From Collinsella sp. (lineage in GTDB: Bacteria; Actinomycetota; Coriobacteriia; Coriobacteriales; Coriobacteriaceae): a stretch of 18,452 nucleotides of DNA. A program made the translations under genes and the position numbers. A model generated the notes under the pieces. The model saw only the letters and a program-made list of their open reading frames with translations, was not told where the DNA came from and did no database searches. Below, piece after piece: positions 1 to 5,441 of the stretch. Location of the stretch: positions 1 through 18,452 of the forward strand of contig JAGZQO010000036.1 in NCBI GenBank assembly GCA_018382125.1, read 5' to 3'. Numbering within the stretch: position 1 is the first letter of the stretch; the number at the start of each line of letters is the position of its first letter.

Positions 1-127
1 TTCCAAAGCTTTACAGACAATCAATTCTTCGTGCGTGAATTCTGTAAGTGTTTCTAAATGGTTTGCAAGAATTAGACCATAAATAACGCAAACCTTTGGT
101 ATTAAGGGAATTGAGACCGATTACGAG

Positions 128-682
128 GTGCAGGTCACCACTGCCGCAAAGAATCTCACGAGACGCAAAAAGTTCTTTATGGATGCGTATCTAAAGAAAT
201 CTCGCACAGACATTGAATACAACGGTTTTTATCATGACGCGGAAGAAGACCGCGCCATCGATGAGGAGCGCAAGAATGCACTTGCGTCCATGGGGTACGG
301 AATCATCACCGTCAGTCGTTATTCCTTTATGCATGCTAGCTCTTTCGTTAGGGTCATGGAAGCAATCCAGCGGAAAGAGGGCGTACGCCCCTCGCGTCTG
401 CCAAAAGACTTTCAAATCATGCAAGAGGACCTGAGACAGTTTGTGCTCAGAAGGTTTATAGAAGAGAAAAAGCGAATTCAGAAGCAGCTTCGCCAGGATT
501 CCGAAGATCGTCAACGAATCGACCTCGAAAAAGCAACGCTCGAAGGCATCACGCTGGATGACCCGACAATTAATGAAGTTCCGGCAATCGATGACATGCA
601 GACAGTCGAATCCGACAGCCCATCATTTGCCCAAACAAGCAGCCTCGCGCCCGAGGGCAGGATCTTCGGGGCCGGGAGCTAG
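128..682 (+). CDS. Hypothetical protein with Vsr/DUF559-like nuclease-fold core, probably 5'-truncated
   Basis: The 184-residue frame opens with GTG, without a convincing ribosome binding site. Residues 28-62 (D28, E30, Y31, H36, D41, D45, R48, then a G-Y-x-I-I-T-V strand) resemble the core of very-short-patch-repair/DUF559-type nuclease-fold domains, which in actinobacteria often form the C-terminal half of AbiEi-like or hypothetical proteins. Residues 95-135 are charged and helical; the last 45 are acidic, low-complexity and probably disordered. The same frame is open back from the start to a TAA at 80-82, and continues upstream of that stop to the window edge with protein-like sequence. 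The piece seen may therefore be the C-terminal part of a longer gene that acquired a stop, that is, a pseudogene. No function is assigned; the nuclease-fold reading is by eye. Confidence 0.5.
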   Translation: MQVTTAAKNLTRRKKFFMDAYLKKSRTDIEYNGFYHDAEEDRAIDEERKNALASMGYGIITVSRYSFMHASSFVRVMEAIQRKEGVRPSRLPKDFQIMQEDLRQFVLRRFIEEKKRIQKQLRQDSEDRQRIDLEKATLEGITLDDPTINEVPAIDDMQTVESDSPSFAQTSSLAPEGRIFGAGS

Positions 683-1027
683 ACCGGCTAACAAGGTGGG
701 CACCTTAGCGACGTGCAAAATTGCGAGTATTCAGCAGAGCCGGGTGTCTATCACCCTCGAGTGGATCCAAATGTGAAGCGAAATCACTCTTGCGTGAGAG
801 CGTTAGGCAACATTTGAGGAAGAACTCATCGGATTAACACCCTAAGATAACTCTTTAGCTGCATTATTTGGCCTGCGATAAATTAACGGACCCCCTATCG
901 TTGCAGAATACTCCAATTTTTGCACGGCTCAAGGGCACCCACCCCGGCATCGGCTATCAAAACCGCTCAGTCCGGGATCTCGTCCAATATTCCCCATCAT
1001 ATTGTGCAACGAATTACCTGAACGTCA
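683..1027. other. Intergenic stretch without a supported gene
   Basis: This 345-bp gap is less GC-rich than the genes to its right. It begins with a short perfect hairpin (AAGGTG at 693-698 pairing with CACCTT at 701-706) just after the preceding stop codon; no U-tract follows, so it is at best a weak terminator. No open frame here has a credible start, ribosome binding site or recognisable motif. The segment ends at the metal-responsive promoter at 1028. Confidence 0.5.
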
Positions 1028-1055
1028 TTGACATATGAACATACACTCATATAAT
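1028..1055 (+). promoter_or_regulatory. Sigma-70-type promoter of the metal-efflux locus
   Basis: TTGACA at 1028-1033 and TATAAT at 1050-1055 are both perfect consensus hexamers with a 16-bp spacer. The spacer and hexamer edges are occupied by a 20-bp imperfect palindrome (1033-1052) that recurs twice downstream. A bound repressor would therefore sit directly on the RNA polymerase site. The expected transcription start is near 1062, ahead of the ArsR-type gene at 1102. Confidence 0.85.
1033..1052. promoter_or_regulatory. ArsR/SmtB-type operator, copy 1
   Basis: The site is ATATGAACATACACTCATAT, an imperfect inverted repeat with ATATGA/TCATAT arms. It is the reverse complement, with few changes, of the copy at 1068-1087. 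The shape matches operators known for the SmtB/CadC/CzrA metal sensors. It lies between the -35 and -10 hexamers, so repression by promoter occlusion is inferred. Confidence 0.8.
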
Positions 1056-1067
1056 CGGAAGCAAGTT

Positions 1068-1087
1068 ATATGAGCGCATGTTCATAT
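1068..1087. promoter_or_regulatory. ArsR/SmtB-type operator, copy 2
   Basis: The site is ATATGAGCGCATGTTCATAT, with 6-bp perfect outer arms. It lies just downstream of the predicted transcription start and 15 bp before the sensor start codon. Copy 1 and copy 2 are 35 bp apart start to start, which could allow two dimers to bind cooperatively. Autoregulation of the sensor gene is the expected outcome. Confidence 0.8.
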
Positions 1088-1101
1088 GAAAGGATATTGC
1101 A

Positions 1102-1467
1102 ATGAGCATTCGCGTTGATGAAACGAAACCCGACATCGAGGCCACCGAACCCGCGATCCCCACCACCTGCTCGCCCGAGGACCTTCCCGACGAGGAACTT
1201 CTCTACGACCTCGCCGACCTGTTCAAGGTCTTCAGCGACACCACGCGCATCAAGATCCTTTACGCCCTCATGGGCCGCGAGCTCTGCGTGGCAGACATCG
1301 CCGAAGCGACCGAAACCTCGCAGTCGGCAGTATCGCACCAGCTGCGCACACTCAAGCAGTCGCACCTGGTTAAATTCCGGCGCGACGGGCGCAATATCCT
1401 CTACTCGCTCGCCGACGACCACGTCTACACCATGCTCAACCAGGGCATGAGCCACATCTGCGAATAG
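1102..1467 (+). CDS. ArsR/SmtB-family metal-sensing repressor
   Basis: This 121-residue winged-helix repressor has the family's usual size. The recognition-helix region (about 62-88) includes the SQSAVSHQLRTLK motif typical of SmtB/CadC/CzrA. The C-terminal helix carries the complete alpha-5 metal site D-x-H-x10-H-x2-E (D105, H107, H118, E121), which in SmtB and CzrA binds Zn(II) or Co(II). There is also one cysteine in the ELCVAD segment (C62) and one in the N-terminal arm (C23); CadC-type alpha-3N sites use two in the helix, so a Cd/Pb site would be incomplete. AAAGGA lies about 8 bases ahead of the ATG. It is the first gene of the efflux locus and is flanked by operator palindromes. Zn is the most likely inducer, with Cd/Pb possible. 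Confidence 0.9.
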   Translation: MSIRVDETKPDIEATEPAIPTTCSPEDLPDEELLYDLADLFKVFSDTTRIKILYALMGRELCVADIAEATETSQSAVSHQLRTLKQSHLVKFRRDGRNILYSLADDHVYTMLNQGMSHICE

Positions 1468-1530
1468 CAGCCAACCACGGTACCAGCGCGGCCTGCACCC
1501 AAGCCGCAAATACAGGGAAAGGAACCCACC

Positions 1531-1749
1531 ATGAAAAAGCAGTTTAAGCTCGATGAGATCGACTGCGCCAACTGTGCGCGCGAGCTTCAGGACGAGCTGG
1601 CCAAGCTCGATGGCGTCAAGTCCGTTTCGGTCAACTTTATGACCCAGAAGCTGACGCTCGAGGCCGATGAAGCCGAGTTCGACGAGGTCCTCGACCGCGT
1701 TGTGGAGTTCACCGCCGACGCCGAGCCGGACTGCGAGATCATTCTCTAG
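1531..1749 (+). CDS. Free-standing heavy-metal-associated (HMA) domain protein
   Basis: This 72-residue protein has the beta-alpha-beta-beta-alpha-beta HMA fold pattern and the metal-binding motif D-C-A-N-C-A (C12, C15). The aspartate before the first cysteine is typical of the Zn/Cd/Pb-type HMA domains fused to the N terminus of ZntA and CadA, rather than the copper type. GGAAAGGAA provides a ribosome binding site 7-9 bases before the ATG. It lies between the sensor and the ATPase, which itself lacks an N-terminal HMA domain. The likely role is a soluble metallochaperone or detached regulatory domain delivering divalent metal to that pump. The C-terminal C69 in an acidic tail could add a ligand. 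Confidence 0.85.
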   Translation: MKKQFKLDEIDCANCARELQDELAKLDGVKSVSVNFMTQKLTLEADEAEFDEVLDRVVEFTADAEPDCEIIL

Positions 1750-1770
1750 CCCAAGTGTACGCCAACCCGC

Positions 1771-1793
1771 AAGGCCGCGCTTGCCGCGGCCTT
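1771..1793 (+). terminator. Hairpin between HMA gene and ATPase gene
   Basis: AAGGCCGC at 1771-1778 pairs perfectly with GCGGCCTT at 1786-1793, leaving a 7-base loop and then only a short T run. It may be a weak terminator, attenuator or RNA-processing point that uncouples the ATPase from the upstream genes. A third operator copy starts 14 bases later, which fits separate control of the ATPase. Confidence 0.45.
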
Positions 1794-1806
1794 TGCTCGC
1801 GAAATT

Positions 1807-1826
1807 ATATGAGCGGGTGTTCATAC
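1807..1826. promoter_or_regulatory. ArsR/SmtB-type operator, copy 3, ahead of the ATPase
   Basis: The site is ATATGAGCGGGTGTTCATAC, identical to copy 2 at 17 of 20 positions. It lies 23 bases before the ATPase start codon. No clear -35/-10 pair was found around it, so it may overlap a weak internal promoter or act as a roadblock site. Its conservation supports direct control of the pump by the sensor encoded at 1102. Confidence 0.75.
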
Positions 1827-1849
1827 ATTCAAATGGGAGGATACGAGTC

Positions 1850-3802
1850 ATGGCCACCGCCGACCCCAAAAAGAAAAAGAAGAAGCGCAAGAAAAAAGAA
1901 TCACTCGAGCATAAGCGCAACCGCATCCTGGTAGCACTGGGCATTTTTGCGGTGGTGTATGCCCTCGACGAACTCGGTGCCCTTACCGCCGCATTCGGTA
2001 CCCCGGGTGACATCTACGCCAGCTTCGTGCTGTTCCTGGTGCCGTTCCTAATTGCCGGCTACGACGTGCTCCAGAAGGCGTTCAACAACATCCGCCGCGG
2101 CAAGGCCTTCGACGAGAGCTTCCTCATGGCCGTCGCGACCATCGGCGCGTTTGCCATGGTGCTCTTCCCCGATACCGACCCGCACATGGCCGAAGGCGCC
2201 GCCGTCATGCTGTTCTACCAGGTCGGCGAGCTGTTTCAGGCGTACGCCGTGGGCAAGAGCCGCAAGTCGATCAGTGCCATGATGGACATCGCGCCCGACT
2301 ACGCTAACGTCGAGCAGCCCGACGGCACACTCGAGCAGGTCTTCCCCGATGACATCGCGGTCGGCACCGTGATCGTGGTCAAGCCCGGCGAGCGCGTGCC
2401 TATCGACGGCGTCATCGTCGAGGGCGAAACCCAGCTCGACACCGCCGCCCTTACCGGTGAGTCGGTCCCCCGCCCGGCCAAAACCGGAGACGATATCATC
2501 AGCGGCTGCATCAACATGACGGGGCTCATCCACGTGCGCACCACCAAGCCCTTTGGCGAGTCCACCGTCGCACGCGTCCTGGAGCTCGTGGAGAATGCCA
2601 GCGAAAAGAAGGCACGCACCGAGAACTTCATCACGCGCTTTGCCCGCATCTACACGCCCGCCGTCACCGGCGCTGCCGCGGTGCTCGCGCTCGGCGGTGG
2701 CCTGGTCACCGGTGCCTGGTCCGACTGGATTCTGCGCGGCCTGACCTTCTTGGTCGTCAGCTGCCCGTGCGCGTTGGTGATCAGCGTGCCGCTCAGTTTC
2801 TTTGGCGGCATCGGCGGCGCGTCCAAGCTGGGCGTTCTCATCAAGGGTTCTAACTACCTCGAGACGCTCGCCGACGTGGACACCGTCGTCTTTGACAAGA
2901 CGGGCACCCTCACCAACGGCACGTTCTCGGTGGTCGCGGTACACCCCGAGGCAGGCTATACCGAGCAATCGCTGCTTGAAGTCGCAGCCCTTGCTGAGTC
3001 GTTCTCCGATCACCCCATCGCGCAGTCCGTACGTGTCGCCTACCAGGGCGAGGTCGACCCCAAGCGCGTAAGCGACTCCACCAACGACGCGGGCCATGGC
3101 GTGACGGCAACCATCGACGGCAAGCACGTCGTCGTTGGCAACGCAAAGATGCTCGCCGCGGCCGGAGTCGAAGCGCCCGATTGCGAGGTCGTCGGAACGA
3201 TTCTGCATGTGCTCGTTGACGGCGTGTACGCCGGCCACATCGTGATTGCAGACACCGTCAAGGCCGATGCTGAGCAAACGATTCGCGACCTGCACGCCGC
3301 CGGTGTCAAGCGCACCGTCATGCTCACGGGCGACCGCGAGGAGGTTGCGGCGTCTGTGGTCAAGCAACTCAGTCTCGACGAGTTCCACGCGCAGCTGCTG
3401 CCGGGCGATAAGGTCGAGCGCGTCGAGGCGCTGCTTGCAACCGAGAGTGGCAAGGGCAAGCTCGCCTTTGTGGGCGACGGCATCAACGATGCGCCCGTGC
3501 TTACGCGCGCCGATGTGGGCATTGCCATGGGCGCTATGGGTTCTGACGCTGCGATCGAGGCCGCCGATGTCGTGCTCATGGACGACAAGCCGTCCAACAT
3601 TTCCCGCGCGATCCGCGTGGCACGCAAGACCATGACGATCGTCTGGCAGAACATCATCTTTGCGCTGGGCGTTAAGCTGCTGATCCTTGTGCTGGCAGCG
3701 CTGGGCATCGCCAACATGTGGCTTGCCGTGTTCGGCGACGTAGGCGTGGCGATCATCGCCATCCTGAACGCCATGCGCGCGATGGGTGTCAAGAACTTGT
3801 AG
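1850..3802 (+). CDS. zntA: P1B-type Zn/Cd/Pb-transporting ATPase without N-terminal HMA domain
   Basis: The protein has 650 residues from the ATG at 1850, supported by GGGAGG 9 bases upstream; the frame stays open further upstream but without such a site. It exports divalent metal using ATP. Visible hallmarks are the actuator TGES loop, the transmembrane C305-P306-C307 motif, the phosphorylation motif DKTGT (D349), the HP motif (S-D-H-P), and the hinge GDGIND. The final membrane pair carries V-K and F-G-D-V-G, matching the lysine and aspartate typical of ZntA/CadA (P1B-2) pumps. The N terminus is a run of lysines and arginines (about residues 7-16) instead of an HMA domain; that domain is encoded separately at 1531. 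Metal choice among Zn, Cd and Pb cannot be settled by sequence alone. Confidence 0.93.
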   Translation: MATADPKKKKKKRKKKESLEHKRNRILVALGIFAVVYALDELGALTAAFGTPGDIYASFVLFLVPFLIAGYDVLQKAFNNIRRGKAFDESFLMAVATIGAFAMVLFPDTDPHMAEGAAVMLFYQVGELFQAYAVGKSRKSISAMMDIAPDYANVEQPDGTLEQVFPDDIAVGTVIVVKPGERVPIDGVIVEGETQLDTAALTGESVPRPAKTGDDIISGCINMTGLIHVRTTKPFGESTVARVLELVENASEKKARTENFITRFARIYTPAVTGAAAVLALGGGLVTGAWSDWILRGLTFLVVSCPCALVISVPLSFFGGIGGASKLGVLIKGSNYLETLADVDTVVFDKTGTLTNGTFSVVAVHPEAGYTEQSLLEVAALAESFSDHPIAQSVRVAYQGEVDPKRVSDSTNDAGHGVTATIDGKHVVVGNAKMLAAAGVEAPDCEVVGTILHVLVDGVYAGHIVIADTVKADAEQTIRDLHAAGVKRTVMLTGDREEVAASVVKQLSLDEFHAQLLPGDKVERVEALLATESGKGKLAFVGDGINDAPVLTRADVGIAMGAMGSDAAIEAADVVLMDDKPSNISRAIRVARKTMTIVWQNIIFALGVKLLILVLAALGIANMWLAVFGDVGVAIIAILNAMRAMGVKNL

Positions 3803-3818
3803 CGTTCGTGGGCTGTCC

Positions 3819-3947
3819 GGCCGGGGCCGGGCTTGGTTTTGAAAACGTCCTCGACCAATGAAGTGCCCCCGTTCTGCTCCTTCGGAGCTACGAACGGGGG
3901 CACTTCTGGTCTGCGGAATGTTTTCAAAACCAAGCCCGGCCCCGGCC
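3819..3947. repeat. 129-bp nested palindrome (potential cruciform, bidirectional terminator)
   Basis: The outer arms, 28 bp each (3819-3846 and 3920-3947), are perfectly complementary. Inside them, GACCA (3853-3857) pairs with TGGTC (3907-3911). Next, 15-bp perfect arms (3860-3874 and 3892-3906) enclose a GCTCC/GGAGC mini-hairpin with a TTC loop. It lies in the convergent gap between the ATPase and the MntR/DtxR gene. A terminator role is plausible because each outer arm contains a TTTT run, but no distal U-tract is present and the size far exceeds a normal terminator. It may instead be a mobile or dispersed palindromic element. Confidence 0.9.
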
Positions 3948-4045
3948 TGCGGTAACGTTGCTGGCGGTTCTTGGGCATCGCTTGCTGGTGGGGTTCCTTG
4001 TCTGAGTTGGACTTAGTTGGTGGGACCACTCATCTCGGTCGCTGT

Positions 4046-4066
4046 CCCGCGCCGTTCCGGCGCGGG
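4046..4066. terminator. GC-rich hairpin 3' of the MntR/DtxR gene
   Basis: CCCGCGCCG (4046-4054) pairs perfectly with CGGCGCGGG (4058-4066) around a TTC loop. It lies 22 bases beyond the stop codon of the - strand gene ending at 4088. No U-tract follows on either strand, so efficient Rho-independent termination is uncertain. Confidence 0.45.
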
Positions 4067-4087
4067 AGGCGCGCCGCTGCGGGAGTG

Positions 4088-4477
4088 CTAGTCGGTCATT
4101 ATTGGCGCCGAAGCACCGTCCCGTCCCAGCATCGCCCTCAGCTTCTCGAAGCTTTCCTCGCTTAGGCAGTGCTCCATGTGGCAGCCCTCTTGCGACGCGA
4201 CCTCAGCCGAAACACCCGCATCCTCCAGCAGCCCCACGAAAAAGCAGTGACGCTCCCACATTTGACGAGCGACCTCCAGACCACGCTCCGTAAGATGAAC
4301 ATCTCGCTTGCCCATTTCGACGTAGCCGTTGTTCTCCAACGTCGCCATAGCTTTTGAAACGCTTGCCTTAGTTACGCCAAGGTACTCTGCAACATCAATC
4401 GAGCGCACGATGCCCTGACGTTGCGACAGAACGTAGATCGATTCGAGATAGTCTTCTCCGGATTCACGTAGGGCCAT
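4088..4477 (-). CDS. MntR/DtxR-family metal-dependent transcriptional regulator
   Basis: The protein has 129 residues from the ATG at 4477, which follows an AAAGGCGG ribosome binding site. It is of MntR type: an N-terminal winged helix (about 8-62) and a dimerisation/metal domain (about 65-120), with no SH3-like third domain. Aligned by eye with Bacillus MntR, the metal residues are D9, E12, H77, C99, E102 and H103. Position 99 is glutamate in MntR but cysteine in the iron sensor DtxR (C102), so the site mixes Mn-type (D9) and Fe-type (C99) features. The family represses metal uptake or activates efflux when loaded with Mn(II) or Fe(II). It is convergent with the Zn/Cd ATPase. Clustered GTTAGCC motifs upstream suggest autoregulation. 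Confidence 0.9.
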   Translation of the reverse strand: MALRESGEDYLESIYVLSQRQGIVRSIDVAEYLGVTKASVSKAMATLENNGYVEMGKRDVHLTERGLEVARQMWERHCFFVGLLEDAGVSAEVASQEGCHMEHCLSEESFEKLRAMLGRDGASAPIMTD

Positions 4478-4502
4478 GGGCCGCCTTTCGCAATGATTGC
4501 TA

Positions 4503-4582
4503 GTTAGCCTTTGGATACTTTCCACGGCTAACTTTACCGCAAAAGTTGCCCATGTCTTACTACTTTGCCTAAAAGTTAGCCG
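4503..4582. promoter_or_regulatory. Cluster of GTTAGCC half-sites upstream of the MntR/DtxR gene
   Basis: GTTAGCC occurs at 4503-4509 and 4575-4581, and inverted as GGCTAAC at 4526-4532. The last two are parts of 11-bp perfect inverted arms (4525-4535 and 4572-4582). The motif resembles a half of the iron/manganese boxes of DtxR and IdeR, which contain GGTTAGSC. Location within 110 bp upstream of the start supports binding by the encoded regulator. The - strand promoter itself is not clear. Confidence 0.55.
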
Positions 4583-4604
4583 CGTTTCACAAAACGTGCG
4601 GGAC

Positions 4605-4641
4605 GAAAACAAAATGGGGACGCCCCGCAAGGAATGTCCCC
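4605..4641 (-). terminator. Terminator of the Cof-type HAD gene
   Basis: On the - strand, GGGGAC (4641-4636) pairs with GTCCCC (4621-4616), and a T-rich run with ATTTTGTTTT follows. It sits 24 bases past the HAD stop codon. The 14-base loop is longer than usual, so strength is uncertain. Confidence 0.55.
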
Positions 4642-4664
4642 AGGTGCCAGGTGCCGGCCCGCAG

Positions 4665-5435
4665 CTACACGAGTCCAAAGTGCTTCGCAGCGTTGTAGAT
4701 GCCGTCGTCGTCCACGGCAGTCGTCACATAGGTCGCTGCAGCTTTCACCGTGTCCTGCGCGTTGCCCATGGCCACACTTGTGCCCACGGCCGAGAACATC
4801 GACAGGTCGTTCTCGCCGTCGCCAAAGGCAATCGCCTCGCTCGCGTCGATACCAAGCCGCTCGAGCGTCGCCGCCACGCCCAGGTCCTTGCCGCCGTTAG
4901 CGGGAATAATGTCGCAGAACAGGTCGCACCAGCGCGTGGTGAGCGAATGCGACACGGCGTCGGTCACGATATGTTCGTCGGCCGGGTCCACAAAGGCGCA
5001 GAACTGGTAGACCGGTGCGTCAAAGGCGTGCTCAAACGGCTCCTCGTGGTAGACGATTCCCGCGTTGCTGCCAGCCGTCACCACGCGCTCGGACAGGCGG
5101 TTCACAAACGAGTTCTCGCCCTGCATGCACAGCGAGTCGTAGCGCCCCTGCGCCACCTGGTCCACAATCACCGCGACGTCGTCCGGATCGATCGGACAGC
5201 TGCGGTAAACCCCCTCGGCATCAAAGCAGTGCTGACCCGAGAGCGTAATGTACGCATCCCAACCCAGGTCGAACAGCCAGTCCGGTATCTGGTAGGTCGG
5301 GCGACCCGTGGCGATCACGCACGCAATCCCCTGCTCGTGAAAGCTATCGAGCACCTGCTGCGCCGACGCCGGAATCCGGTGCGTCTTAAAGCTCAGCAGC
5401 GTGCCGTCGATATCGAAAAATGCGGCCTTGATCAT
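4665..5435 (-). CDS. Cof-type HAD-superfamily phosphatase
   Basis: This 256-residue soluble hydrolase has all four HAD motifs: D8-x-D10 with G-T-L (nucleophile and acid/base), T43 in V-I-A-T-G-R, K183 in G-G-K-D, and GDGEND at 205-210 for Mg(II). The large C2-type cap between motifs II and III (about 80-175) marks the Cof/YbiV/YidA group, which dephosphorylates sugar phosphates, FMN or other small phosphate esters; the exact substrate cannot be read. The ATG lies only 6 bases beyond the stop codon of the ABC-F gene, and its ribosome binding site (GAGGA) overlaps that region, so the two are probably co-transcribed and translationally coupled. Confidence 0.9.
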   Translation of the reverse strand: MIKAAFFDIDGTLLSFKTHRIPASAQQVLDSFHEQGIACVIATGRPTYQIPDWLFDLGWDAYITLSGQHCFDAEGVYRSCPIDPDDVAVIVDQVAQGRYDSLCMQGENSFVNRLSERVVTAGSNAGIVYHEEPFEHAFDAPVYQFCAFVDPADEHIVTDAVSHSLTTRWCDLFCDIIPANGGKDLGVAATLERLGIDASEAIAFGDGENDLSMFSAVGTSVAMGNAQDTVKAAATYVTTAVDDDGIYNAAKHFGLV

Positions 5436-5441
5436 CCTCGT

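Noticed and set aside
1667..1849. Extension of the P1B ATPase upstream of 1850
   Set aside because: It overlaps the HMA gene in another frame, crosses an operator and hairpin, and lacks the HMA or any known N-terminal motif; GGGAGG supports 1850.
2048..3388. Long - strand open frame inside the ATPase gene
   Set aside because: It is a by-product of GC-rich codon use opposite a clearly recognised gene; no domain is visible.
3819..3947. CRISPR-like or tandem array
   Set aside because: The repeats are inverted, not direct, and there are no spacers.
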